A stretch of 64,000 bases of DNA. Origin: Fidelibacterota bacterium. Lineage in GTDB: Bacteria > Fidelibacterota > Marinisomatia > Marinisomatales > TCS55. The stretch lies in the NCBI GenBank assembly GCA_029936965.1, contig JAPYRG010000008.1, positions 19,984-83,983 on the forward strand, in the 5' to 3' direction. Shown here one piece after another: positions 35,458 to 46,455 of the stretch; position 1 is the first letter of the stretch, and each line of letters opens with the position of its first letter. Made by a program: the position numbers and the translations under genes. Under the pieces are notes generated by a model. That model was not told where the DNA came from. It did not search any database and worked only from the letters and a program-made list of their open reading frames with translations.

Positions 35458-36573
35458 ATGAAATTTTCTTATTTTAGTCTTTTATATCTTGTTTGTCTTT
35501 TAAATGCGCAATATTCTGGTGATGAAGTTATTTGGAAAGCTGTTAGATCATTTTATAACTACGATACTGGAAAAGCTATAACGATATTAAATAATGCGAG
35601 GATAGATTACCCTGAAAATCCTACAGTGCATTTGACTTGGGTAGCAGCAAGATGGCTTCATAGTCAAGCTCATGATCCACTGGATGTTACATGGCATACG
35701 TTAAATAAAGATATTGATTTAGTTATACCAATTTATAATGAATTGATAGATAAATTTCCGGATGACCCTAATTATAAATTATATCTTGGTTCAACAATCG
35801 GGTTAAAGGCTAGAGTCTCTTTAGGGAGAAAGGAGTGGCTGAATACATTATTATGGAGTTACAGGGGATTTAAGATAATTTTAAAAGTTGCTGAAAATAA
35901 TCCGGAGATTATAGATGCACAATTACCCTTAGGAATTGTTGAATATTATTCTGGTATGTCTAATGCTCTTGTGCGTTGGGCTGCATCAAGAATGTTTGGT
36001 CTAAATCCATCAACAATAGCTGGTGAGAAAAAGATTTTAAAAGCAGCAGAGAAGGGTCGATGGTCATGGATTGAAGCTAAAGGTGCTCTCGTATTTATGC
36101 ATCTTTGGATAAATCCTAAACCAAAATTTGCTCTTCTTTTTAGTCATGATCTTGTTTCAACCTTTCCTAAGCGTTATTATTATAGAGTACTTTATACTGA
36201 AAGTCTTCTAAACAATTCGTTAATGTCAGATGCCTATCAATCATTACAAATGCTTGATTCTATGTTCTCTGATCTAACTGATATTCATAAAGATTGGTAT
36301 TTAGCATACAGAAAATACGACTGGGCTTTATATCATTATTTAAATAATGACTATCCTTTGGCCTTATCTTCTTTAGACGTTGCCATAAATAATTATGGTG
36401 CAGAATTAGATATTATCTTAGGCAATGCATTGCTTTTAAAAGGTAAAATTCATGATCTTCTTGGAGAAAGAAATACTGCAGTTGAATATTACCGTAATTG
36501 TATTCAATTGGATAATTATTCTTATGCAATTAAAGAAGCAGAACAATATATTAATAAACCTTTCATAAAATAG
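35458..36573 (+). CDS. Exported helical-repeat (TPR-like) protein of unknown function
   Basis: 371 residues. Signal peptide ending LLNAQYS. The body is helical with TPR-like pairs (KAITILNNARIDYPENPTVHLTW, YNELIDKFPDDPNYKLYLGS, and a clearer unit at AVEYYRNCIQLDNYSYAI near the end). An invariant-looking GIVEYYSGM...VRWAASRMFG segment lies mid-protein. It is set between the other TPR gene and ispG, 11 bases before ispG. No named family recognised. Confidence 0.75.
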   Translation: MKFSYFSLLYLVCLLNAQYSGDEVIWKAVRSFYNYDTGKAITILNNARIDYPENPTVHLTWVAARWLHSQAHDPLDVTWHTLNKDIDLVIPIYNELIDKFPDDPNYKLYLGSTIGLKARVSLGRKEWLNTLLWSYRGFKIILKVAENNPEIIDAQLPLGIVEYYSGMSNALVRWAASRMFGLNPSTIAGEKKILKAAEKGRWSWIEAKGALVFMHLWINPKPKFALLFSHDLVSTFPKRYYYRVLYTESLLNNSLMSDAYQSLQMLDSMFSDLTDIHKDWYLAYRKYDWALYHYLNNDYPLALSSLDVAINNYGAELDIILGNALLLKGKIHDLLGERNTAVEYYRNCIQLDNYSYAIKEAEQYINKPFIK

Positions 36574-36584
36574 GTTTATAGATC

Positions 36585-38507
36585 ATGACAATTACTCCAG
36601 ATGATTATTGTAATAGCCTAACTGACTATTCGCGTTTTAAAACAAGAGAAGTAATAGTAGGAACAATAGGGATTGGAGGTAATAACCCTGTTCGAATACA
36701 ATCAATGACAACAACAGATACAATGGATACTAAAGAAACTGTTGAGCAGTCAATAAGGATGATAAAAGCAGGATCAGAATTAGTTCGAATTACCGCACCA
36801 AGTAAACGTGAGGCTGAAAATCTAATAAATATTAAAAAAGAAATTCGTAATCGTGGATATAGTACACCATTGGTAGCAGATATACATTTTACGCCTAATG
36901 CTGCTCTCATTGCAGCTGAAATTGTTGAAAAAGTTAGAATTAATCCTGGTAATTATATGGACAAAAAAAACTTTAATCTCATCGAATATAATGATGAATC
37001 TTATGCGCTTGAATTAGATAGGATTAAAGATGGATTTATTCCATTAGTTAAAGTATGCAAAGAAAATGATACTGCTATGCGCATAGGAACAAATCATGGT
37101 TCTCTATCAGATAGAATCTTAAGCAGGTATGGAGACACTCCGTTGGGAATGGTGGAATCCGCTCTAGAATTTGTACGAATATGTCAAGAATTTGATTATT
37201 ATAATTTGATAATATCAATGAAAGCAAGCAATACTCAGGTAATGGTTCAAGCGTATCGATTAGCCGTGGCGATGATGAAAAAAGAAGGCATGAATTATCC
37301 GTTACACTTAGGCGTTACAGAAGCTGGCGATGGGGAGGACGGTCGTATAAAATCTGCTGTTGGAATAGGATCTTTATTAGAAGATGGTATTGGAGATACT
37401 ATTAGAGTTTCGTTAACTGAAGAACCTGAATTAGAATTACCTGTAGCAAAACAATTAATTGATCGTTATAAAAGCCGTGGTAAACATGCAAATATACCTC
37501 CAATTGTTGAACCCCCGTTCCAACCGTATAATTATTCAAAAAGAAAATCTTTATTAATAAATAATATTGGAATGAAACAGGTTCCACGTGTGATCCTTGA
37601 TATTTCAAAAAGAGATGAATTATTATATAAAGATTTACAAAATGTTGGATATAAATATTCTAAAAATTTAGATAAATGGGTAATTGCAGATCAAGCTGTA
37701 GATTATATCTATATAGGTAATAAAAAATTAGATATTAGTTTACCTGGTTCTCTTTATGCTATTCAAAATATACAATACTGGGAAAGGGATAAGCAAACAT
37801 TGCCATTATTTTCATTAGAAGAATATTTGGATTATGTAGGTGATAGAGGATTAATAAACTTTATTGATATCTCAACTAGCGAATTTTTATCTAGCGATAT
37901 CTTAAAATTAAAAAATGATGATTCTATTGTTTTATTAATTAATACTCAGAATGATCATGTGGCGGCAGATATTAGGAGGATATTTTTTGAGCTTATAAAA
38001 ATTGAATGGAAAGTTCCTGTAATCATTAAGAAAGAATATTATAATATAACTAAAGATGAGTTTCAACTATATAGCTCTACAGATATTGGTTCGTTATTAT
38101 TAGATGGTTTTGGTGATGGTATTTGGTTGTCTTCAGATTTTTCTAATAATACAAATATAAAACTGAGCTTTGGTATTTTACAAGCAACACGGACACGTAT
38201 TTCAAAGACAGAATATATATCCTGTCCCTCTTGCGGTAGAACTCTATTTAATCTTCAAAAGGTCACAAGTGAAATTAGATCACGAACAAATCATCTTAAA
38301 GGGGTTAAGATTGGAATTATGGGCTGTATAGTAAATGGTCCAGGAGAAATGGCAGATGCAGATTATGGTTATGTTGGTGCAGGGGTTGGGCAAATATCTC
38401 TATATAAGGGGTATGAATTAGTAAAAAGGAATATTTCTGCGGATATAGCAGTTGACGCTCTTATAGATTTAATAAAAGCGAACGGCGATTGGGTTGAATC
38501 AAATTAA
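36585..38507 (+). CDS. ispG: 4-hydroxy-3-methylbut-2-enyl-diphosphate synthase, long form
   Basis: 640 residues. Sixth step of the MEP isoprenoid pathway. The N-terminal TIM barrel (VRIQSMTTTDTMDT, RITAPSKREAENL, VADIHFTPNAA, GVTEAGDGEDGR) is followed by an extra domain (about 290-540) absent from the roughly 370-residue E. coli type. The C-terminal Fe-S domain has Cys547, Cys550 and Cys581 and the MGCIVNGPGEMADADYG motif with the catalytic Glu. The long form is known from Bacteroidetes, Chlamydiae and plants. Confidence 0.96.
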   Translation: MTITPDDYCNSLTDYSRFKTREVIVGTIGIGGNNPVRIQSMTTTDTMDTKETVEQSIRMIKAGSELVRITAPSKREAENLINIKKEIRNRGYSTPLVADIHFTPNAALIAAEIVEKVRINPGNYMDKKNFNLIEYNDESYALELDRIKDGFIPLVKVCKENDTAMRIGTNHGSLSDRILSRYGDTPLGMVESALEFVRICQEFDYYNLIISMKASNTQVMVQAYRLAVAMMKKEGMNYPLHLGVTEAGDGEDGRIKSAVGIGSLLEDGIGDTIRVSLTEEPELELPVAKQLIDRYKSRGKHANIPPIVEPPFQPYNYSKRKSLLINNIGMKQVPRVILDISKRDELLYKDLQNVGYKYSKNLDKWVIADQAVDYIYIGNKKLDISLPGSLYAIQNIQYWERDKQTLPLFSLEEYLDYVGDRGLINFIDISTSEFLSSDILKLKNDDSIVLLINTQNDHVAADIRRIFFELIKIEWKVPVIIKKEYYNITKDEFQLYSSTDIGSLLLDGFGDGIWLSSDFSNNTNIKLSFGILQATRTRISKTEYISCPSCGRTLFNLQKVTSEIRSRTNHLKGVKIGIMGCIVNGPGEMADADYGYVGAGVGQISLYKGYELVKRNISADIAVDALIDLIKANGDWVESN

Positions 38508-38514
38508 TTATTTC

Positions 38515-38537
38515 TCAAATCTTAATTTTAGATTTGA
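38515..38537 (+). terminator. Hairpin after ispG, possible terminator
   Basis: TCAAATCT and AGATTTGA pair perfectly (8 bp) around a 7-base TAATTTT loop, 8 bases after the ispG stop. The trailing sequence CTTCTTTTAAT is T-rich but broken, so this is a weak candidate. Confidence 0.35.
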
Positions 38538-38580
38538 CTTCTTTTAATAAGTTTTATTTGTAAAATTCAAACAACCAGTT

Positions 38581-39054
38581 ATGAAAAAATATAATATTTT
38601 ATTTTATACATTTCTATTTGCCTTATTTCTATCTATCAATACAATAGTTGATGCACAGGATAACAATTTAGATTTTGAAGAGAGAAATGTTATATCTATT
38701 TATTGGACAACTTTAAACCAAGAAGAAAAAAAGATATATTTATTTTCTTATATGACTCAAGTGTATGAAACTTATGATGCATTAAAAAAAGAAGTTGGTT
38801 ATGAAAAAATAACACAATGGTACTATGCTAATAAAGCAGAGACAGTTTTTGGAATTTTTGATCAACTAGAAGAAGTAAATCTTGTAGAGTATATTGGATG
38901 GATTGATGAATATTATAGCCATAAAGAATTTCAGAATAATTCATTTATGGATGCTCTAGTTTTTGCTTTTCGTTTTCAACAGGCTTCTGGAGAAACTATT
39001 TGGGAGAAATACGAGAATATGAAATTTGATAAAATTAAACTTAAGAATGAATGA
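38581..39054 (+). CDS. Exported protein of unknown function
   Basis: 157 residues. Signal peptide (ILFYTFLFALFLSINTIVDAQ) followed by an acidic, aromatic-rich helical domain (VISIYWTTLNQEEKKIYLFSY, WYYANKAETVFGIFDQLEEV, WIDEYYSHKEFQNNSFMDAL). No family recognised. First of three genes joined end to end: its stop overlaps the next start by four bases. Probably periplasmic. Confidence 0.7.
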   Translation: MKKYNILFYTFLFALFLSINTIVDAQDNNLDFEERNVISIYWTTLNQEEKKIYLFSYMTQVYETYDALKKEVGYEKITQWYYANKAETVFGIFDQLEEVNLVEYIGWIDEYYSHKEFQNNSFMDALVFAFRFQQASGETIWEKYENMKFDKIKLKNE

Positions 39055-39242
39055 AAATATTAATTCCAAATATTATTCGTGAATGGAATAATATTAGGAA
39101 AGAAGGTGGACTAATTCATCTTTTTAAGCAAAAGGGTCCAGTTGTCCTTTTAGTTTTTTTTCTATTCTATCTTATTCGTGATTCAATTTTATACATTTTG
39201 ATACCATTACTGATTGTTAAGGAAACTATTACTTGCATTTGA
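39051..39242 (+). CDS. 63-residue membrane protein
   Basis: Amphipathic start (IIREWNNIRKEGGLIHLFKQKG) followed by one long or two short hydrophobic helices (PVVLLVFFLFYLIRDSILYILIPLLIV). The start overlaps the previous stop (ATGA), and the next gene begins on the base after its stop, so translation is probably coupled. No family recognised; likely an inner-membrane partner of its neighbours. Confidence 0.62.
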   Translation: MKILIPNIIREWNNIRKEGGLIHLFKQKGPVVLLVFFLFYLIRDSILYILIPLLIVKETITCI

Positions 39243-40859
39243 ATGTTGACAAAAATTGTTAACATTGTAATTATTCTTTATAGCTTATCTTTATTCAGTT
39301 GCGCTCCAAAAACTCAAATTTTAGATAGATATGATAATGGTCGAATGAAACTAAGCCGTGAATACAAAGTAATGAAGGATGGAGTAAGTTTAGATTCAGC
39401 GACTATTAAATTGGTCAATTATTATCGCAATGGTATGAAATTTTATGTTCAAGATATAAAAGAAGGACAGCCAAATGGAAAATATCGTTCTTGGTATCAA
39501 TCTGGGAGAAAATTTGCTAAAGGAAATTATGTTGACGGTGAATTATCTGGGAAATGGATTTGGTATGGTGATGATGGTGGACTTGATTCTGTGAGAACTT
39601 TTCATGAAGGAATGCTTAATGGTGAGTATATTGATTATTTTATTAATGGAAAACCTCAATTAATCATTGATTATGTTGATAACAAAAAACATGGTAATTA
39701 TAAAGAGTTTGATATACTTGGCAATAAGATTTCTATCGGAGAGTATCTTGAAGATATTCCTCATGATCAGTGGGTTTGGTGGAATAATAAAGTTAAAACA
39801 AGAGAACTATCTTATAATAATGGATTGAAAAATGGCCCGATTCAAGTATTTAATAATCTAGGAAAGATAAAAATAAGAGGCGCTTATTATAATGACCAAA
39901 AGGATGGCCGTTGGAAATGGTATAGTGAAGAAAAAGGATTAGATTCATTAATATCCTATATGGTTAATAATTATAATGGTGAATATAAAGTTTGGTATAA
40001 CAATGGCGAGTTATCTGTATCTGGTAATTATTTGCTTGGGAAAAGGATTGGAGAATGGGAATGGTTTAATAGAAAAGGGAAAAAAGATTCAACTAAAGTC
40101 TATTATGATGGACAATTGTATGGGTTAAGCACTGTTTATTATGATGGAAAACAACTATATAAATTAATGAATTATATTAATGATAAGTTGCATGGGGAAA
40201 TGAAAGTATTTTATAATGATGGACAGATACAGTCTGTTCTTACTTTTGTAAAGGGTAAGCGTACAGGTGATTATAGATATTGGGATGAGAATGGAGTAAA
40301 GGAAGAAGAAGGAACTTTCCTTGAGGATAAACTTCACGGCTTAATTACTAGATGGTATGGTGAAGAACAAATCTCAAGTATTACCATGTTTGCAGATGGA
40401 AATTTACAAGGACTAATGCGTGTTTTTAGCCCATCCGGTTCGACAATGAAAGAAGGATATTATTATAATGGAAGCCCTGTTGCCCTATTTGAATATTATG
40501 AAAATGGAAGATTCAAACGTATTCAAGTCTTTAGAGGAGATGAAATCATTGAAGAGAAGCTATGGACGGAATCCGGTGTAAACATTACGAGCCCTACTCT
40601 TGGGTTGAGAACGAAATCAAATGTTCATTCTAACGGTAATCCAAAATATGAGTGCACATTTATGAATAAGAATAAACATGGAATTGAGTGGTATTGGGGT
40701 GAATATTTTGATTTGCAATCATTAAATATTTATGATCAGGGCAAATTAGTATTATCAAGAACCTGGACATTAATTGGTAAGCCAAATATTGACATACTTT
40801 TCCCAGGAGATAATAAAGAAGTGTTTATTGGTCCATATTCAAGTGCAGGTTTAGATTAA
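39243..40859 (+). CDS. Lipoprotein with many MORN-variant (YwqK-like) repeats
   Basis: 538 residues. Lipobox LSLFSCAP. From about residue 45 to 450 there are some 14-15 units of about 22-24 residues of the form YxxGxxxGxxxxWYxNGxxxxxGxY (for example QPNGKYRSWYQSGRKFAKGNY, KRIGEWEWFNRKGKK, KLHGEMKVFYNDGQIQ). These are the MORN-variant repeats of the YwqK family, named as antitoxin in B. subtilis, but no toxin is adjacent here and the protein is exported, so a toxin-antitoxin role is not supported. Likely an outer-membrane or periplasmic scaffold. Confidence 0.82.
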   Translation: MLTKIVNIVIILYSLSLFSCAPKTQILDRYDNGRMKLSREYKVMKDGVSLDSATIKLVNYYRNGMKFYVQDIKEGQPNGKYRSWYQSGRKFAKGNYVDGELSGKWIWYGDDGGLDSVRTFHEGMLNGEYIDYFINGKPQLIIDYVDNKKHGNYKEFDILGNKISIGEYLEDIPHDQWVWWNNKVKTRELSYNNGLKNGPIQVFNNLGKIKIRGAYYNDQKDGRWKWYSEEKGLDSLISYMVNNYNGEYKVWYNNGELSVSGNYLLGKRIGEWEWFNRKGKKDSTKVYYDGQLYGLSTVYYDGKQLYKLMNYINDKLHGEMKVFYNDGQIQSVLTFVKGKRTGDYRYWDENGVKEEEGTFLEDKLHGLITRWYGEEQISSITMFADGNLQGLMRVFSPSGSTMKEGYYYNGSPVALFEYYENGRFKRIQVFRGDEIIEEKLWTESGVNITSPTLGLRTKSNVHSNGNPKYECTFMNKNKHGIEWYWGEYFDLQSLNIYDQGKLVLSRTWTLIGKPNIDILFPGDNKEVFIGPYSSAGLD

Positions 40860-40880
40860 TGATTGTAATTTAAATTATTC

Positions 40881-41933
40881 ATGGTAGATAAAATAATTGA
40901 TCAGTTAGTTATTTGGGTCAATCCAATCTTAGTTATTTTTATTGGAATTGTAATAGGTTGGATAATGAAAAAATATGTCCATAAACGATTATCTATATTA
41001 GCCGATAAAACAAAATGGCGTGGTGATGATATAATTTTAAATTCACTTGAGCCACATATTATTCTATGGTTCTTTCTTGCATCTTTTTCGATTGCTGCGG
41101 ATAGTGTCATTTTATCTGAACCATTTGATCCTTATAAACAATCTTTATCTACTATTATTCTTACTATCTTGATTTTATCCATAACCCTATCTATAAGTAA
41201 AATGTTAGTTGGCCTTTTTAATCTATGGGCTGAGAAACAAGGCCAAGGTTTTCCATCAACAACTATGTTTACAAATTTTGTATATATAATTGTATGGGGT
41301 ATTGGATTAATGATTATTCTAGATTCTTTAAATATTGCTATTACTCCAATCTTAACAGCTCTTGGTGTTGGTGGATTAGCTATTTCATTAGCTTTGAAAG
41401 AGACACTCAGTGATATTTTTAGTGGGTTACATATATTGCTAAGTGGAAAAGTGAAGCCTGGGGATTTTGCTGAGCTTGATTCTGGTGAGAGAGGTTATAT
41501 AACTAATATTACTTGGCGAAATACAACAATGTTAGAACGCACTAATAACGTGATAAATATACCAAATTCAAGATTATCCAGCGCTATAATCAAAAATTAT
41601 GATACAGGAGAATCATCTTTCTCTGTAAGAATACCTGTTGGTGTTTCGTATGATTGTGATCTAGAAAAAGTTGCTGAAATAACGAAGGAGGTAGCAGATA
41701 ATGTAGCTAAAAATTTAGATGGTTTTATTAAGGATAAAGAGCCGATAGTGCGTTTTTTTGAATTTGGAGATTCAAGTGTTAATCTTAAAGTATATTTTAA
41801 AGCTGAAAAGTATGGAGATCAGCATAATATTATAGATGTATTTATCAGGAAGTTACACAAGCGTTATAATGAAGAAGGAATTGATATTCCATATCCTATA
41901 CGTACTTTAATTCATCAAAATTTACCAAAATGA
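40881..41933 (+). CDS. MscS-family mechanosensitive ion channel
   Basis: 350 residues. Several N-terminal helices, then the pore helix ALGVGGLAISLALKETLSDIFSGLHIL with the Gly/Ala packing of MscS TM3, a beta domain (GDFAELDSGERGYITNITWRNTTMLERTNNVINIPNSRL), and the C-terminal cage domain. Releases solutes on hypo-osmotic shock. The end overlaps the DUF423 gene by four bases. Confidence 0.95.
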   Translation: MVDKIIDQLVIWVNPILVIFIGIVIGWIMKKYVHKRLSILADKTKWRGDDIILNSLEPHIILWFFLASFSIAADSVILSEPFDPYKQSLSTIILTILILSITLSISKMLVGLFNLWAEKQGQGFPSTTMFTNFVYIIVWGIGLMIILDSLNIAITPILTALGVGGLAISLALKETLSDIFSGLHILLSGKVKPGDFAELDSGERGYITNITWRNTTMLERTNNVINIPNSRLSSAIIKNYDTGESSFSVRIPVGVSYDCDLEKVAEITKEVADNVAKNLDGFIKDKEPIVRFFEFGDSSVNLKVYFKAEKYGDQHNIIDVFIRKLHKRYNEEGIDIPYPIRTLIHQNLPK

Positions 41934-42295
41934 AAATATTTATAGTTACTGGATCTTTATTTATGGCTCTAACAGTTTTAATAGGAGCTTTTGGAGCACA
42001 TAACTTAAAAGATAAATTATCCACGGAAAATATGAAAATATTTGAAAAAGGTGTTCAATACCAAGCATTTCATTCTATGGGGTTAGTAATAATTGGATTA
42101 TTAGGTTTTAATTTTTCGCATCATTTATTATGGTTACCAGCACTATTATTTATTTTTGGCATTATACTTTTTTCTGGTTCTTTATACATTTTAGTGGTGA
42201 GCAATATTAAATGGTTGGGTATGGTAACTCCATTAGGAGGAATATCATTTGTTCTGGGATGGATATTTCTAGGTTGGGCTGTTTTTCGCAATTGA
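41930..42295 (+). CDS. DUF423 family small membrane protein
   Basis: 121 residues with four helices. Family signatures: N-terminal LTVLIGAFGAHNLKDKL, then FEKGVQYQAFHSMGLV, SGSLYILVV and PLGGISFVLGWIFLGWAVF. Inner-membrane protein of unknown role, common in bacteria (YgdD of E. coli). Coupled to the MscS gene by an ATGA overlap. Confidence 0.93.
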   Translation: MKIFIVTGSLFMALTVLIGAFGAHNLKDKLSTENMKIFEKGVQYQAFHSMGLVIIGLLGFNFSHHLLWLPALLFIFGIILFSGSLYILVVSNIKWLGMVTPLGGISFVLGWIFLGWAVFRN

Positions 42296-42299
42296 TTTT

Positions 42300-42737
42300 A
42301 TGCATTTAAAAATAATAACCTTATCAGAAAGTGCCCAAGATTTATATAAGCATCATGGACATTTTCACCAAGGCGATGCTGGGCTTGATTTATTCATAAT
42401 TGATGCGTTAATTATAGCTCCAGGTGAAACTGCCGTAATTAAATCTCATATTGCTTGCGAAAACACAGATGGAATGCCTTATTTATTGATGCCTCGATCC
42501 AGCATATCTAAAACCCCATTGAGACAATGTAATTCTGTTGGTTTAATTGATGCTGGATATAGAGGAGAAATTATGGCTGCAGTAGATAATATAAAGGAAA
42601 TTCCATTTACTGTTGAGCCAGGGCAAAGATTATTTCAATTAGTATCTATGGATGGTGGTCCAATAAGTTTTGAGATAGTATCTGAATTATCTAAAACCGA
42701 TCGAGGACAGGGCGGATTTGGAAGCACTGGAAAATAG
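42300..42737 (+). CDS. dut: dUTP diphosphatase
   Basis: 145 residues, a trimeric dUTPase. Hydrolyses dUTP to dUMP and pyrophosphate. Motif 1 DAGLDLF, motif 2 PRSSISKTPLRQCNSVGLIDAGYRG (the nucleotide pocket with the catalytic Asp), motif 4 PGQRLFQLV, and the C-terminal arm RGQGGFGSTGK with the stacking Phe. All intact. Four bases after the DUF423 gene. Confidence 0.96.
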   Translation: MHLKIITLSESAQDLYKHHGHFHQGDAGLDLFIIDALIIAPGETAVIKSHIACENTDGMPYLLMPRSSISKTPLRQCNSVGLIDAGYRGEIMAAVDNIKEIPFTVEPGQRLFQLVSMDGGPISFEIVSELSKTDRGQGGFGSTGK

Positions 42738-42748
42738 AAATTGTTTTA

Positions 42749-42775
42749 TTAGCACTCTTTTTAAAAGAGTGCTAA
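42749..42775 (+). promoter_or_regulatory. CIRCE operator of the groESL operon
   Basis: A perfect inverted repeat TTAGCACTC, 9 bases, GAGTGCTAA, identical to the consensus CIRCE element bound by the HrcA repressor. It lies 127 bases before groES and 11 bases after the dut stop, so the groESL promoter is at or near it. hrcA itself is not in the window. No convincing -35/-10 pair could be fixed. Confidence 0.96.
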
Positions 42776-42821
42776 TAATATTTGTTTTTTTATCATTTAC
42801 AATGATAAATTCCGCGCTGCT

Positions 42822-42861
42822 ATAAATGCAGATTTTATAAAATAAATGTAGATTTTATAAA
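42822..42861 (+). repeat. Two tandem 20-base units in the groES leader
   Basis: The unit ATAAATGCAGATTTTATAAA (42822-42841) is followed directly by a copy differing at one base (C to T; 42842-42861). It sits between the CIRCE element and the groES Shine-Dalgarno AGGAGA (42888-42893). It could be a duplication of a leader or promoter segment. Confidence 0.85.
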
Positions 42862-42902
42862 ATATTAATATAACTAATAAATAAAATAGGAGAGATAAGA
42901 AA

Positions 42903-44842
<1,940 letters not shown>

Positions 44843-44867
44843 AATTAGGCTTTATGATGCTTATTAT

Positions 44868-44899
44868 AAAAAGCCTCCCAATCGGGAGGCTTTTTTTTT
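44868..44899 (+). terminator. Rho-independent terminator of groESL
   Basis: Stem AAAAAGCCTCCC / GGGAGGCTTTTT (12 bp, 7 of them in a GC-rich core) with an AATC loop and a run of nine T. Textbook intrinsic terminator 25 bases after the groEL stop; the A-run on the left arm would let it work partly on the other strand. Confidence 0.95.
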
Positions 44900-44944
44900 C
44901 ATCAATTGACTAGTCAGAAATCCTTAAAGTAAATTCAAAAGCCT

Positions 44945-45313
44945 ATGGGAATAATTCGATTAAACAATATGAACTTTTACGGATATCATGGTATCTATGA
45001 TTTTGAAAAGGAACAAGGGACTAACTTTGAGATTGATCTTGAGTTATTCACTCCTCTAACCAAATCTTCCAAATCTGATAATATCGAAGATACAATCAAT
45101 TATGAAGATGTATATGAACAGGTAAAGAAAGCTTTTGGATCAAAAAGTTATTTTCTTTTAGAAAAATTAGCCGATTCAATATCTAGGTCAATATTTGAAG
45201 AGTATAAAATTGATAAATTAATTATTCGTGTAAGAAAAATAAATGCGCCACTTAATGGTGAATTAGACAGTGTGGAAATAGAGTTAAAAAGGAAAAGAAC
45301 AGACTATGTATGA
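44945..45313 (+). CDS. folB: Dihydroneopterin aldolase
   Basis: 122 residues. Cleaves 7,8-dihydroneopterin in folate synthesis. IRLNNMNFYGYHGIYDFEKEQGTNFEIDLEL, with the conserved YGYHG; INYEDVYEQVKKAF; FLLEKLADSI with the catalytic-region Glu; and VRKINAPLNGELDSVEIEL. The end overlaps folK by eight bases, the usual folB-folK pair. Confidence 0.94.
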   Translation: MGIIRLNNMNFYGYHGIYDFEKEQGTNFEIDLELFTPLTKSSKSDNIEDTINYEDVYEQVKKAFGSKSYFLLEKLADSISRSIFEEYKIDKLIIRVRKINAPLNGELDSVEIELKRKRTDYV

Positions 45314-45812
45314 ACTAGTAATACTGAGTCTGGGATCGAACTTAGGTGACCGAGAGGAAAATTTAGCATCGGCAATTACATTGTTAGGAACATTTAATGC
45401 AATAAGTAATATTAAAGGTGCATCATTTTATGAATCAGAACCGTTATACAATACAGATCAGCCTAAATTTTTAAATACAATTATATCTTGCAATTCGTCT
45501 TTAACGCCATTTGAGTTTCTTGATATAATTAAACATATTGAATCATCTTTGGGTCGGCTAAAAGAAAGAGATAAAAATCATCCAAGAATAATTGATATTG
45601 ATATACTTTGTTATGGAAATTCATACATTGAAACAGATGAATTAATTATTCCACATCCACAACTTATGTTTAGGAAATTTGTTTTATTACCATTTTGTGA
45701 ATTAATGCCTGAATACAAAATAGAAAAAATTGGCTCAACAATTTCTGAGTTATTAAGCTTATGTCCTGATAGAACAAAGGTAATAAAGCATATTATGGAA
45801 AAAAACGCATGA
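45306..45812 (+). CDS. folK: 2-amino-4-hydroxy-6-hydroxymethyldihydropteridine diphosphokinase
   Basis: 168 residues. Transfers pyrophosphate from ATP to hydroxymethyldihydropterin. Signatures LSLGSNLGDREENL, YESEPLYNTDQPKFLN, LGRLKERDKNHPRIIDIDIL (metal-binding Asp pair) and IPHPQLMFRKFVLLPF. Overlaps folB at its start and the kinase gene at its end (ATGA). Confidence 0.96.
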   Translation: MYELVILSLGSNLGDREENLASAITLLGTFNAISNIKGASFYESEPLYNTDQPKFLNTIISCNSSLTPFEFLDIIKHIESSLGRLKERDKNHPRIIDIDILCYGNSYIETDELIIPHPQLMFRKFVLLPFCELMPEYKIEKIGSTISELLSLCPDRTKVIKHIMEKNA

Positions 45813-46450
45813 GAAATTTGAATTATATAGCTATTGAAGGTCCAATTGGCGTTGGGAAAACTAGTTTAGCCAAGTTGTTATCTAAACGATTGAGCGCCAA
45901 ATTGATTCTAGAAAAATTTGAGGATAATCCTTTTTTATCTGAGTTTTATGATGACCCAGCACGATTTGCATTTCAAACTCAATTATTCTTTCTTTTACAA
46001 AGATATCAGCAACAGCAGGATATTCGTCAGGTAGATATGTTCCATAATCTTCTGATATCAGACTATATGTTTATTAAGGATCGTTTATTTGCATCATTAA
46101 ATCTTGATGATAAAGAAATGAATTTATATGATAGTATAGCTAATATGATGGAACGGAACGTTATAAATCCTGATCTGATTATCTATCTTCAAGCAGATAC
46201 TTCTACTTTAATGAAAAATATTGATAAGAGAGGGCGGGATTTTGAGAATAATATTTCCTATGATTACATTAATGCTCTTAATGAAATTTATACTGAGTAT
46301 TTTTTTCGGTATAATAACACGCCATTAGTAATAATAAATACAAATAATATTGATTTTGTAAATAATGCTGAGGATCTTGATCAAGTTATCGAATATATTA
46401 GGCAACCTGTATCGGGTACTAAATTTTTTAACCCCAGTGCTAGTGTCTAA
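45809..46450 (+). CDS. Deoxynucleoside kinase
   Basis: 213 residues of the dGK/dAK type. P-loop IAIEGPIGVGKTSLAKLLSKRL, LEKFEDNPFLSEFYDDPARFAFQTQLFFLLQRYQQ (substrate-binding helices), SDYMFIKDRLFA with the catalytic-site ERS-like position replaced by SDY/KDR, and lid Arg in IDKRGRDFE. Salvages deoxynucleosides. The folK-kinase order is common in Bacteroidetes-like genomes from memory. Specificity cannot be read. Confidence 0.9.
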   Translation: MRNLNYIAIEGPIGVGKTSLAKLLSKRLSAKLILEKFEDNPFLSEFYDDPARFAFQTQLFFLLQRYQQQQDIRQVDMFHNLLISDYMFIKDRLFASLNLDDKEMNLYDSIANMMERNVINPDLIIYLQADTSTLMKNIDKRGRDFENNISYDYINALNEIYTEYFFRYNNTPLVIINTNNIDFVNNAEDLDQVIEYIRQPVSGTKFFNPSASV

Positions 46451-46455
46451 TTAAA

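Noticed and set aside
39243..40859. YwqK-type repeats as a toxin-antitoxin system
   Set aside because: The protein is a lipoprotein with no adjacent toxin; the name comes from a distant family member only.
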